From assembly GCA_027029065.1 (NCBI GenBank), contig JALVGO010000240.1, positions 1-23,527 on the forward strand: a stretch of DNA of 23,527 nucleotides. The letters are read 5' to 3'. The notes beneath the pieces are model-generated. The model was not told the origin of the DNA, did no database searches, and saw only the letters and a program-made list of their open reading frames with translations. This DNA is from Sulfurovum sp. GTDB taxonomy: Bacteria; Campylobacterota; Campylobacteria; Campylobacterales; Sulfurovaceae. Numbering within the stretch: position 1 is the first letter of the stretch; each line of letters opens with the position of its first letter. Positions 1 through 7,381 of this stretch are shown here, piece by piece. A program made the translations under genes and the position numbers.

Positions 1-47
1 ATCAAACTTATTTGTTCAGATTAACCGTTAATTTAGCCCTTTTTATG

Positions 48-53
48 TAAAAT
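48..53 (+). promoter_or_regulatory. Putative -10 element upstream of atpB
   Basis: A TAAAAT hexamer lies 28 nt before the atpB ATG in an AT-rich, T-tract-containing stretch, as is usual for sigma-70 promoters in Campylobacterota, where the -35 is weakly conserved. No good -35 hexamer is visible. A Shine-Dalgarno-like AAGAGGA follows at about 69-75. Confidence 0.4.
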
Positions 54-81
54 ACAGCAAATTATTTCAAGAGGATGTTTC

Positions 82-807
82 ATGGAAGGTGTATTTACTT
101 ACCTTGGCGGTATTTTGGGAGAGCATAACCACAGTGCCGTACTGATCGCACACTTGCTGCTGGTAGCAATTATTGCTGTGCTGATCGCAAAATCTGCTAC
201 AAAGAGTCTCAGAGCGGTACCTACCGGTACACAGAATGTTATGGAAGCCTATCTTGGCGGTGTGATTGCAATGGGTAAAGATGTGATCGGTGAAGCGCTG
301 GCACGCAAATATCTGCCGCTTGTCGCTGCTGTGGGTATTTTTATTTTTGTATCGAATGTGATCGGTATTATCCCCGGTTTTGAGTCTCCTACATCGAACA
401 TCAACGTGACACTTCCGCTGGCACTGATGGTCTTTTTCTACTACAACTATGAGGGGATCAAAAAGAATGGTGTGGTACACTACTTTGCACACTTTGCCGG
501 ACCGGTAAAACTGCTTGCACCGTTGATGTTTCCTATTGAGATCGTATCACACATCTCACGTATCATTTCTCTGAGCTTCCGTCTTTTTGGTAACATCAAG
601 GGGGATGATCTTTTCCTGTGGGTACTGCTGATGCTCGTTCCTTTCATTGCGCCGCTGCCTGCATACCTGCTGCTGACATTCTCTGCACTGCTTCAGACAT
701 TTGTCTTCATGATTCTGATCTATGTATACCTTGCTGGTGCAGTTGCAATAGACGAAGAGCATGAAAAAGCGCCGGATCCTGTCATCGACACGATGGGAGC
801 TGTGTAA
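82..807 (+). CDS. atpB: F-type ATP synthase subunit a (F0 proton channel)
   Basis: Subunit a of the membrane F0 sector forms the two proton half-channels beside the c-ring. The 241-aa product has the normal length and is strongly hydrophobic with about six membrane segments. The family signature SLSFRLFGN is present near residues 163-171 and contains the essential arginine (R167). The last helix carries the conserved QTFVF/YVYLAGA pattern. The ATG is preceded by an AAGAGGA ribosome-binding site. As in other Campylobacterota, atpB stands apart from the main atp operon and is followed directly by a small membrane protein gene. Confidence 0.97.
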   Translation: MEGVFTYLGGILGEHNHSAVLIAHLLLVAIIAVLIAKSATKSLRAVPTGTQNVMEAYLGGVIAMGKDVIGEALARKYLPLVAAVGIFIFVSNVIGIIPGFESPTSNINVTLPLALMVFFYYNYEGIKKNGVVHYFAHFAGPVKLLAPLMFPIEIVSHISRIISLSFRLFGNIKGDDLFLWVLLMLVPFIAPLPAYLLLTFSALLQTFVFMILIYVYLAGAVAIDEEHEKAPDPVIDTMGAV

Positions 808-812
808 GCTTT

Positions 813-1076
813 ATGCGCTTTGGCAGCAAGTCTCTGGGCTTTGTTATCAACTTTCTTCTTGGCGTCTCATGGGCACTTATGCTCATAGGGGCGATAACCT
901 CATTTCTCTCTTTCTATCATACCAGTTTTCTGTTTGCCGCGCTGTCAGCTGCTGTAGGGGCTATTCCCGGTCTTGTCGGTGTGCTGCTGCTTGAGTATTT
1001 CATTACAAATAAAGAGAAGCTGCATGAACTGAAAAAACAGACCGCTCTGCTTAAAGAACTCACCAAAGAGCGTTAG
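813..1076 (+). CDS. Small conserved membrane protein downstream of atpB
   Basis: An 87-aa protein starting 5 nt after the atpB stop, so probably co-transcribed. It has two hydrophobic segments (about residues 8-33 and 38-64) and a charged, lysine/glutamate-rich C-terminal tail that may form a short helix. Campylobacter jejuni has a small integral membrane protein gene in the same position next to atpB, which supports this as a real conserved neighbour (established knowledge, from memory). No Shine-Dalgarno is obvious, consistent with translational coupling. The function is unknown; a role in ATP synthase assembly is only a guess from position. Confidence 0.75.
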   Translation: MRFGSKSLGFVINFLLGVSWALMLIGAITSFLSFYHTSFLFAALSAAVGAIPGLVGVLLLEYFITNKEKLHELKKQTALLKELTKER

Positions 1077-1107
1077 CAGCTTCAGCACGTACAAATAACC
1101 AAAACGC

Positions 1108-1113
1108 TATAAT
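1108..1113 (+). promoter_or_regulatory. Putative -10 element upstream of gatB
   Basis: A consensus TATAAT hexamer lies in the 79-nt gap between the small membrane protein and gatB, 42 nt before the gatB ATG. No clear -35 is seen, which is common in this group. An AAGGAA ribosome-binding site precedes the ATG at about 1143-1148. Confidence 0.45.
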
Positions 1114-1155
1114 ATTTACCACTATAACCTCCACCATTTCTTAAGGAAAAATACC

Positions 1156-2586
1156 ATGTTTGAAACCGTTATCGGTCTTGAAGTACATGTTCAGCTAAAT
1201 ACCAAAACCAAACTTTTCTGCGGGTGTCCAACTTCATTTGCCCAGCATCAGAACAGCAACACCTGTCCTACCTGTCTTGCACTGCCTGGTGCGCTGCCTG
1301 TGGTCAACAAAGAAGCCGTTGTCAAAGCGATGCGTTTTGCCAATGCTGTCAATGCCACCATCAACGAAGCAAGCCGTTTTGACAGAAAATCCTACTTCTA
1401 TCCCGATTCGCCAAGCGCCTATCAGATCACACAGTTTTATGAACCTGTGCTAAGAGATGGTGTGATCACTATTGATCTGGAGGATGGTTCACAGAAAGAT
1501 ATCCGTATCGGTGAGGCACACCTTGAGGCGGATGCGGGTAAAAATATGCATGAAGGAAATCACTCCAAAGTCGATCTCAACCGTGCGGGCACACCGCTGC
1601 TGGAGATTGTCTCGGCACCCGATCTGCGCAGCAGTGAGGAAACGGTTGCCTACCTCAAAAAGCTCCATGCACTGGTGCGTTACCTTGACATCAGTGATGC
1701 CAATATGCAGGAGGGCTCCTTCCGCTGTGATGTCAATGTCTCCGTGCGCCCCAAAGGGCAGGAGGCGTTTGGTACCCGTGTAGAGATCAAAAACATGAAC
1801 TCTTTCAAGTTTATCGCACAAGCAATCGGCTATGAGGTGCAGCGACAGATAGAGGCGTACGAAGACGGAGTCTATGAGCAGGAGGTGGTGCAGGAGACGC
1901 GGCTTTTTGATGTAGAGAAGTGTGAGACCCGTTCTATGCGAGGTAAAGAGGAGGCAGCAGACTACCGCTACTTCCCTGAGCCGGACATCCGTCCTGTAGT
2001 GGTAACCGAGGAGATGAAAGAGGCGGCAAGACACATCCCCGAACTACCGGATGAAAAAGTGACCCGCTATGTAGAGACCCTTGGCATCAAACGCGCAGAT
2101 GCACTTGTCATTACCGCCACCAAAGAGCTGGCTGCCTACTTTGAAGCGATGCTTGAAGAGGGGGCTGCTGCAAAAATGGCAGTGACATGGCTGACCTCCG
2201 AGCTGCTTGGGCGTTTGAACAAAAGCGGTCACAGCATAGAGAACTCTCCTGTCGATGCGAAAGCACTCGGTATGCTGGTTGTCAAGATCGGTGAAGATAA
2301 GGTTTCCGGAAAAGGTGCCAAAGAGGTACTTGACTACATGATGGAGCATGACAGCAGGGATATTGACGCGATCATCGATGAACTTGGACTTGCACAGGTG
2401 AGTGACGACGGTGCGATCTTGGCGATCATCGATGAGATACTGGCGGCAAATGCAGATAAGGTAGAGGAGTACAAAGCGGGTAAAGAGAAGCTTTTTGGTT
2501 TCTTTGTCGGACAGACAATGAAAGCGAGTAAAGGGGCTGCCAATCCTGCCAAAGTCAACGAACTGCTTAAACAGAGACTTTCATAA
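1156..2586 (+). CDS. gatB: Aspartyl/glutamyl-tRNA(Asn/Gln) amidotransferase subunit B
   Basis: GatB is the kinase/transamidation subunit of GatCAB, which converts misacylated Glu-tRNA(Gln) and Asp-tRNA(Asn) to the cognate Gln and Asn forms; Campylobacterota rely on this indirect route. The 476-aa length is normal. The N-terminal cradle has the conserved GLEVHVQL motif and a Cys4 zinc site (C22, C24, C37, C40). The C-terminal third matches the helical YqeY-like tail that binds the tRNA elbow. The start is supported by AAGGAA upstream. It lies alone rather than beside gatA/gatC, and the K+ channel gene follows 17 nt later. Confidence 0.97.
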   Translation: MFETVIGLEVHVQLNTKTKLFCGCPTSFAQHQNSNTCPTCLALPGALPVVNKEAVVKAMRFANAVNATINEASRFDRKSYFYPDSPSAYQITQFYEPVLRDGVITIDLEDGSQKDIRIGEAHLEADAGKNMHEGNHSKVDLNRAGTPLLEIVSAPDLRSSEETVAYLKKLHALVRYLDISDANMQEGSFRCDVNVSVRPKGQEAFGTRVEIKNMNSFKFIAQAIGYEVQRQIEAYEDGVYEQEVVQETRLFDVEKCETRSMRGKEEAADYRYFPEPDIRPVVVTEEMKEAARHIPELPDEKVTRYVETLGIKRADALVITATKELAAYFEAMLEEGAAAKMAVTWLTSELLGRLNKSGHSIENSPVDAKALGMLVVKIGEDKVSGKGAKEVLDYMMEHDSRDIDAIIDELGLAQVSDDGAILAIIDEILAANADKVEEYKAGKEKLFGFFVGQTMKASKGAANPAKVNELLKQRLS

Positions 2587-2603
2587 GTGAGGAGCGGGCA
2601 AAG

Positions 2604-4130
2604 ATGAATGAACTGATCCTCTCTTTTGCCCAAAAGCTTCATACCTCCTCCTCTTACAGAGCGATCAAGTCTTTTGTCAGAGACCTGCTTGAAAATGATA
2701 AAAGCCCCTATAAAAAATATTTTGATCTGACAATTATCTTTCTGATTTTTACCTCTATTTTTATTCTTGTCTATGAGGTAAAACAGCCGGTTCCCCACTG
2801 GATGGACACGTATGACATTTATGTCGTTTCGGTACTCTTTGGGCTTGAATATCTTGTCCGTATATGGGTAGTGAATGATCTCTCCGTGATCATACTTGAA
2901 GCCTATCAGGATGCAAAATTTCTTGAAAAACCGTTCAGTGTAACCACACCGTTGAAAAAAGGGTTGAAAGAGAAACTCTATTTTATGATAACCCCTTCGG
3001 CGATTATTGATCTTTTGGCGATCTTCCCGACCTACCGCCCTTTGAGGCTGTTTCGGGTGCTGAAGCTGCTGCGTTATGCCAAAAGCATCAACCAGTTTAT
3101 AGAGGTACTCTCCAACAAGCGTTTTGAACTGCTGACACTCCTGCTTTTGCTGCTTTTTATCGTCTTTACAGCAGGTATCGCGATTTATGTGCTTGAGGAG
3201 AAGATCAATCCCAATATCAATTCGCTTTTCGATGCTTTCTACTGGTCACTTGTAACCATCTCAACAGTCGGTTTCGGTGATATCGCACCGGTGACTCCGG
3301 AGGGGCGTGGGATCTCTATGGTTATTATCGTCAGTGGGATTGCGATGATCTCCTTTGCGACTTCTGTCATCGTATCAGCTTTTTCCGAAAAACTCCATGA
3401 GGTTAAAGAACACCGTACGATCGAGAAGATAAACAAAAGCGATGCTTTTCTGATCATCTGCGGATACGGTCAGTTGGCGAAGATGTTTTTACGCAAAGAG
3501 AGGCTCTCTTCAGATGAGTATATTATTCTTGAAAAGGATGCCCAGCGGGTTGAAGCGGCGAAACGGGAAGGGTATAATGTTATTCAGGAGGATGCAAGCC
3601 GGACAGAAGTGCTCAAACGGTTCAATACGAAAAGTGCCAAAGTCACGGTATTGTGTCTGATTGCTGATGATATTGAAAATATCTATATTACACTGACTGC
3701 AAAGGCGATCTCCCGCAAGATCAAGGTGATCACCCGTGCCAATGACAGCAGCATGGTCAAGAAACTTGAGTATGCCGGGGCGGATCACATTCTTCTGCCC
3801 CATGAGGTTGCAAACAATATGATCCATATCGCTATCACCCAGCCAACAATGTACAAGGCTCTCCATGCGGTCTTGACCGGGAAAGACGTGGCGCAGATTT
3901 ATGAGATTCACGTGGGGATGCATGAGGGGCTTGTAGGCGCCGATATCGCATCGATAGAGTTTACTACATACAAACTGCTCTTTATGGGAATACACCGTAA
4001 TGGCGAGTTTCTTTTTAATCCTCCAAAAGAGACAGTGTTGCAACCGCATGATGTATTACTGGTGATTGGCAGACAGATCAGTCTGGAGCATTTTAGAAAT
4101 ATGCATAAAGGGGTGGTATCATGGGGATGA
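2604..4130 (+). CDS. Six-transmembrane K+ channel with cytosolic RCK (TrkA-N/TrkA-C) domain
   Basis: A 508-aa membrane channel. The N-terminal half has about six membrane segments. A basic fourth segment (RPLRLFRVLKLLRYAK, about residues 145-160) resembles a voltage-sensor helix. The pore loop carries the selectivity filter TVGFGD at residues 221-226. From about residue 280 there is a TrkA-N/RCK Rossmann domain starting LIICGYGQ, followed by a TrkA-C ligand-binding domain to the end. This is the Kch/KvAP-type layout found in bacteria, also known from Helicobacter HpKchA. A GGAG ribosome-binding site lies about 10 nt before the ATG. It overlaps the next gene, a stand-alone RCK protein, by 10 nt, so the two are probably made together. 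Confidence 0.92.
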   Translation: MNELILSFAQKLHTSSSYRAIKSFVRDLLENDKSPYKKYFDLTIIFLIFTSIFILVYEVKQPVPHWMDTYDIYVVSVLFGLEYLVRIWVVNDLSVIILEAYQDAKFLEKPFSVTTPLKKGLKEKLYFMITPSAIIDLLAIFPTYRPLRLFRVLKLLRYAKSINQFIEVLSNKRFELLTLLLLLLFIVFTAGIAIYVLEEKINPNINSLFDAFYWSLVTISTVGFGDIAPVTPEGRGISMVIIVSGIAMISFATSVIVSAFSEKLHEVKEHRTIEKINKSDAFLIICGYGQLAKMFLRKERLSSDEYIILEKDAQRVEAAKREGYNVIQEDASRTEVLKRFNTKSAKVTVLCLIADDIENIYITLTAKAISRKIKVITRANDSSMVKKLEYAGADHILLPHEVANNMIHIAITQPTMYKALHAVLTGKDVAQIYEIHVGMHEGLVGADIASIEFTTYKLLFMGIHRNGEFLFNPPKETVLQPHDVLLVIGRQISLEHFRNMHKGVVSWG

Positions 4131-4819
4131 AAAAGATCTTGATCTTTGGATACGGCCATCACGGAAGGCATATTGCCAACGGTTTGAAAGAGGATGGCTA
4201 TATACTGACGGTTGTCGAGCAGGAGGAGAACTACTGCCAGCAGGCACAAAAAGACGGTTTTGACTGCGTTCTGATCGATATGGAGGAGGATGCAGAGATT
4301 CTAAAACTGGGACTTGAGCAGTACGACCAGATCGTCTGTGTAATGGATGATGAACACTACAATGTCTTTTTGACGCTTTCACTTAATGCACTGGTGGAGG
4401 GACTCAATATTGTGGCTATTTCCGATTCGGTACATGTGACGAACAAACTGCGTCTTGCCGGTGCCAAGCGGGTGATCGATATGTATGAGGTGAGTGCAAA
4501 CCGTATCCACAACATGCTGCACCGTCCTATCGCTACGGAACTGCTTAAAGAGTTTGTAACAAGCAAAGAGGGGATCAGCTTTATGGAGATGGAGATTCCA
4601 GAGGGGTCATTTCTGCATGGGAAGATGAGTGACGAGGTCAATTTCGGTCACTATGATGTGCTGCTTGTCGGACTTGTCGATTTTGAACGGCATAAAGGAT
4701 TCGAGTTTGTAACCGCAGGACACAAACATCACCTTGATGCAGGTGATATTATTGTCTGTATGGGGGAAGTGGAGAAGCTTCGTATCTTTAAAAAAATGAT
4801 TGCAAAAAAGGATGTGTAG
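4121..4819 (+). CDS. Stand-alone RCK (TrkA-N/TrkA-C) potassium channel regulatory protein
   Basis: A 232-aa soluble protein. Residues 4-12 form the nucleotide-binding loop ILIFGYGHHGRH, a variant of the GxGxxG Rossmann motif. A typical RCK core runs to about residue 130 and a TrkA-C-like domain occupies about 150-228. No membrane segment is present. It overlaps the K+ channel gene by 10 nt, and the channel already carries its own RCK domain, so this subunit may complete a mixed gating ring. The start could be ATG 4121 or ATG 4127; GGGGTGG just upstream serves either. gpsA begins at the very next base after its stop. A Trk-type transporter partner elsewhere in the genome is an alternative. Confidence 0.85.
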   Translation: MGMKKILIFGYGHHGRHIANGLKEDGYILTVVEQEENYCQQAQKDGFDCVLIDMEEDAEILKLGLEQYDQIVCVMDDEHYNVFLTLSLNALVEGLNIVAISDSVHVTNKLRLAGAKRVIDMYEVSANRIHNMLHRPIATELLKEFVTSKEGISFMEMEIPEGSFLHGKMSDEVNFGHYDVLLVGLVDFERHKGFEFVTAGHKHHLDAGDIIVCMGEVEKLRIFKKMIAKKDV

Positions 4820-5707
4820 ATGAATATGGCAGTCATAGGCGCAGGAAAGTGGGGGCAGGCGCTCTATCATGCCTACTCACAAAAAAATGATGTGGTCATC
4901 AGTTCCAGAACGAAACGGGATATCGAACATTTCGTACCGCTTGATGAGGCGCTTTCAAAAGAGTATCTTGTGATGGCGATACCGGCACAGTTTGTCCGAG
5001 GGTGGCTCAAGGAGCATTTTGTGGACAGAGGACAGAAGATACTGGTTGCCGCAAAAGGGATAGAGACAAGCACCGGAGCCTTTCTCAATGAGATATACGG
5101 AGAGTTTGTACCCGAAAACAGACTGGCGTACATTTCAGGCCCCTCTTTTGCCGCGGAGGTGATGCAGTCGCTTCCGACGGCGCTGATGATCAGCTCTACC
5201 AACCTGCCGCTTGCAGAGACATTTGCCGATGCACTGCCAGATTTTATCAAAGGGTATGTCAGTGACGATGTGGTTGGTGCAGAAGTCTCCGGTGCCTACA
5301 AAAATGTCATCGCCATTGCCGGCGGGGTCAGTGACGGACTGGGACTTGGCAACAATGCCAGAGCAGCACTTATCTCGCGTGGACTTGTTGAGATGACCCG
5401 TTTTGGTGAAGCCTTTGGTGCGAAAGCGGAGACCTTTCTCTCACTGGGGGGTGCGGGTGACCTCTTTTTGACCGCAAGCTCTACACTGTCAAGAAACTAC
5501 CGTGTCGGGCTCGGACTGGCAAAAGGACAGAGTATGGAAGAGATACTCGATACGCTGGGTGAGGTAGCCGAGGGGGTACCTACCGCCAAGGCTCTGCACA
5601 TGATCGCAAAAGAAAAGGGGCTCTATCTGCCTATTGCAGAGGAGGTTTATGCTATGATAGAAGAGGGGAAAGACCCTCGTAAAAGTGTGCAGGATCTTTT
5701 GTCTTGA
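4820..5707 (+). CDS. gpsA: Glycerol-3-phosphate dehydrogenase [NAD(P)+]
   Basis: GpsA reduces dihydroxyacetone phosphate to sn-glycerol-3-phosphate for phospholipid synthesis in the cytosol. The 295-aa product begins with the NAD(P) loop GAGKWGQ (residues 7-13), has SGPSFA (106-111), the catalytic lysine K161 in GAYKNVIAIAGG, and NNARAALISRG further on, so it looks complete and functional. It starts directly after the RCK gene and ends in TGA. Its last 88 codons and the 70 bp after the stop are present again about 1.94 kb downstream as a diverged partial copy (7382-7716), with an AT-rich foreign-looking segment between them. Confidence 0.96.
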   Translation: MNMAVIGAGKWGQALYHAYSQKNDVVISSRTKRDIEHFVPLDEALSKEYLVMAIPAQFVRGWLKEHFVDRGQKILVAAKGIETSTGAFLNEIYGEFVPENRLAYISGPSFAAEVMQSLPTALMISSTNLPLAETFADALPDFIKGYVSDDVVGAEVSGAYKNVIAIAGGVSDGLGLGNNARAALISRGLVEMTRFGEAFGAKAETFLSLGGAGDLFLTASSTLSRNYRVGLGLAKGQSMEEILDTLGEVAEGVPTAKALHMIAKEKGLYLPIAEEVYAMIEEGKDPRKSVQDLLS

Positions 5708-5756
5708 GTGTTGTATATTGATTTTAGATATGCTATTTGTGCTTATGTGTGTATGC
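5681..5756 (+). repeat. 76-bp perfect direct repeat, copy 1 (gpsA 3' end plus downstream flank)
   Basis: Bases 5681-5756 match 7619-7694 exactly (offset 1938). They cover the last codons of gpsA, its TGA stop and 49 bp of non-coding flank. Upstream of it the duplication extends back to 5444 at roughly 91% identity by my count. Perfect identity confined to the gene end and flank resembles the att core of an element inserted at a gene's 3' end, or a recombination crossover point. Confidence 0.9.
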
Positions 5757-5778
5757 GATCATCGATCACCTGACCCCT
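5757..5778 (+). repeat. 22-bp repeat, left boundary copy of the foreign segment
   Basis: This 22-mer contains the core CGATCACCTGACCCCT. Its reverse complement is at 7329-7350 with one mismatch (21/22), so the two bracket the AT-rich segment as inverted repeats. A further direct copy with three mismatches follows the gpsA remnant at 7695-7716, and the core recurs at 7360-7371. The CTGACCCC/GGGGTCAG end is reminiscent of REP-type repeats associated with Y1 (IS200-like) transposases, which is an inference from memory. Confidence 0.85.
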
Positions 5779-6240
5779 CTATTTTATTTTGGAAATTTAG
5801 ATGCTGGATCAAAATTTTGTTTTAGGTATGATAGTGGTGCTCAAACAAGGGAGGATGACTGCATAGAACAGTTATCAAAGCAGGGGTATTCATGTCATTT
5901 ACCTTGTGAAAATGATTGTGAAGAAAAAATAGCTGGTGTTATAGTGCAATCTAAATGACTAGAAGGAGTTACTTCTAAAGTTTGTGCTAACGATGGTGGT
6001 CTTAGAGCTAGCAGAAATACTGCTTGTTTGAAAGGGGATAAAATAGATGAGAGTAAATATACAAAATGGGTCTCTATTTCATGTTTGAAAGATGATTGTC
6101 AAAAATATTTTGATGCTTTAAAAAAGAAAAAAAACTGATCAGATTCTTGTACTTATAAATTAGTTTATAAAGAATATGATAGGGTTGATGATAAAAAATC
6201 CAAATTCTGAATTTACACAGATAAAGAAACTTGTAAATAA
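5779..6240 (+). CDS. Partial cysteine-rich protein with three in-frame UGA codons (5' end missing)
   Basis: One reading frame runs from the left repeat to TAA at 6238-6240, about 153 codons, interrupted only by TGA at 5956-5958, 6136-6138 and 6208-6210. It is unusually rich in cysteine (more than ten), with a recurring pattern of cysteine, acidic DC pair and lysine (CENDCEEK, CLKDDCQK) about 50 residues apart, so it may be built of repeats and be disulfide-bonded outside the cell. Two UGAs sit in loop-like contexts (SK-UGA-LEG, KN-UGA-SDS) where glycine fits well. The one unambiguous tryptophan is UGG. An intrinsic terminator follows 14 nt after the TAA. The true start is lost. The family is not recognised. 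In a standard-code host it would be cut at 5958. Confidence 0.7.
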
Positions 6241-6254
6241 AAAATATAAAAAAT

Positions 6255-6279
6255 ACACGACTTAGTAGTCGTGTTTTTT
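6255..6279. terminator. Bidirectional intrinsic terminator between convergent genes
   Basis: A perfect 8-bp stem ACACGACT / AGTCGTGT (6255-6262 and 6267-6274) with a TAGT loop is preceded by an A-run and followed by a T-run. It can therefore end transcription from both the cysteine-rich gene (+) and the following - strand gene, whose TAA stop overlaps the T-run. Its placement directly after the TAA at 6240, rather than after any of the TGAs, supports TAA being the true end of that gene. Confidence 0.88.
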
Positions 6280-6772
6280 ATAGTGCGGCATAGTAAATTT
6301 CTTCACCATAACCACCAAATTCATTAAAGTTTTCTACCTCGGTCCAAGAGTTATCTCTAACTATGAATTGAATTTTTGGTGGTGGGGTTGCAATTCCTGA
6401 AACAGCAAGAACACTATCTTTTTTCCAGGAGTATTGCATAAACTTTATATACCTGTTCTCGGAATAATTATAGTTTTTAAAGTAGACGATTACATAGTTG
6501 TAATCTCTACCATCGGTATCTTGTTCGATGCCTTTGTCTATAATTTTACCTCTAATGCTTCCATAATACCCTTTTATTTCTAGAAATTCATTACCTGGAT
6601 GCCATTGGTACATCATTATTTCATGTCCGATTTCTTGCTCTACAATATTTTTTGTAGGAGCATTTTTTACTTGAATAATTTCTTCCAAGCTGTAATCTTT
6701 TACAGCTTCAGCTCCAGCAAAAGAAGCTAAGAAACCAAATACTAAAATTAATACTACAAATAACTTTTTCAT
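6278..6772 (-). CDS. Predicted secreted protein of unknown function, AT-rich segment
   Basis: A 164-aa protein with a clear N-terminal signal peptide (MKKLFVVLILVFGFLASFAGA, cleavage probably after residue 21). The mature part is rich in tyrosine, glutamate and aspartate and has no membrane segment. The start is supported by AAGGAG at a good distance upstream. It is the only intact gene in the foreign segment and has no internal TGA: all three tryptophans are TGG and all fourteen or so glycines are GGN, so it gives no evidence for recoding by itself. It ends in TAA inside the shared terminator. I do not recognise the family. In the source organism it is probably exported. Confidence 0.72.
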   Translation of the reverse strand: MKKLFVVLILVFGFLASFAGAEAVKDYSLEEIIQVKNAPTKNIVEQEIGHEIMMYQWHPGNEFLEIKGYYGSIRGKIIDKGIEQDTDGRDYNYVIVYFKNYNYSENRYIKFMQYSWKKDSVLAVSGIATPPPKIQFIVRDNSWTEVENFNEFGGYGEEIYYAAL

Positions 6773-6965
6773 CTTAACTCCTTTCTTTTAGTTTTTAGAT
6801 GAAAATATCATAAGCTTCCTTGCCTCAAAAGGCAAAAAGCACCAAAATCCTTTATTAAACTAACTAAATTATGACATATTTTTTATATAAGTCAAACAAG
6901 TATTTAACTATTTGTGGATAAGTTTTGTGTAGTTCTTTTATTTTCATTTTTTTCTTTTTATGTAG

Positions 6966-6971
6966 TATAAT
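6966..6971 (+). promoter_or_regulatory. -10 element for the pilin-like gene, possibly leaderless
   Basis: A consensus TATAAT lies only 6 nt before the ATG at 6978, so transcription would begin at or next to the start codon. No Shine-Dalgarno is visible. The rest of 6773-6977, between two divergent genes, is AT-rich non-coding DNA with the AAGGAG site of the - strand gene at its left end; I see no other feature in it. Confidence 0.45.
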
Positions 6972-6977
6972 AATTTT

Positions 6978-7328
6978 ATGTTAAAAAGAGTTTTTATATT
7001 TTCATTAATTTTTGGCTTTATATTTTCGGTAAATGTTTTTGCTACAGGAACTACAGTAAACAGTAATGACGGCTCAATTTTTCTAGAAAAACTACCAGGA
7101 ATGAAAAACCTAGAAGAAGCAACAAGGACTGCTTTTCAAGATAAAAATGGTGATATCAATAAACCATTAAAAATTTATTTAGATTGATTAATTCAAACAT
7201 CGGTAGTTTTAGGTTCTATCTTAGCAGTAGGATTAATAATCGCAGGTGGAGTAGAATACATGACCACAGGAACTTTTACAGGAAAATCAGAAGGAAAAGA
7301 AAGAGTAACAAATGCAGTTTTAAGGCAT
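6978..7328 (+). CDS. Partial pilin-like (TrbC/VirB2-type) membrane protein with an in-frame UGA (3' end missing)
   Basis: The protein starts with a signal-peptide-like helix (residues 1-23, ending VFATG) and a polar stretch, reaches TGA at 7185-7187, and continues in the same frame with LIQTSVVLGSILAVGLIIAGG, then EYMTTG, a lysine/glycine-rich turn and RVTNAVL. That hydrophobic helix, GG, YMT-G, basic turn and second-helix start is the layout of small VirB2/TrbC-like pilins common in CPR (Patescibacteria) genomes. The second helix is cut by the right repeat at 7329; the frame then runs through repeat sequence to TGA 7368-7370. UGA as Gly or Trp both fit the position. In a standard-code host the product would be 69 aa and lack its membrane core. 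Confidence 0.68.
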
Positions 7329-7375
7329 AGGGGTCAGGTGATCGGTGATCGTACGATTGCGATCACCTGACTCCT
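7329..7375. repeat. Imperfect palindrome, right boundary of the foreign segment
   Basis: An outer stem AGGGGTCAGGTGATCG (7329-7344) pairs with CGATCACCTGACTCCT (7360-7375) with one mismatch around a 15-nt loop. Bases 7329-7350 are the inverted partner of the left boundary repeat (21/22). The structure resembles a REP element. Confidence 0.8.
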
Positions 7376-7381
7376 CTACCC

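Larger units (their letters stand above)
5779..7328. mobile_element. AT-rich foreign segment with UGA-as-sense genes, bounded by inverted repeats
   Basis: About 1.55 kb of visibly AT-rich DNA, unlike the moderate-GC flanks. It contains a gene truncated at its 5' end by the left repeat, a complete - strand gene, and a gene truncated at its 3' end by the right repeat. Two of the three genes contain in-frame TGA codons (four in total) with no in-frame TAA or TAG before the natural end; the complete stops visible here are both TAA. Neighbouring genes (gpsA, tamA, the antitoxin genes) end in TGA, so the flanking genome uses TGA as a stop. No transposase or integrase is present inside. It may be a transferred fragment or an assembly chimera joined through the repeat. 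Confidence 0.7.

Noticed and set aside
5737..5958. A 73-codon frame starting at ATG 5737 and ending at the first TGA, as a native small gene
   Set aside because: The first codons lie in the gpsA flank and the 22-bp repeat, no ribosome-binding site is present, and the frame continues with the same cysteine-rich character past the TGA. The upstream part is an accidental fusion.
5956..6210. The three TGAs as selenocysteine codons
   Set aside because: The sites do not sit in known selenoprotein contexts, no bSECIS-like hairpin is apparent directly after each, and several such codons in one small gene are unlikely. Sense recoding explains all of them.
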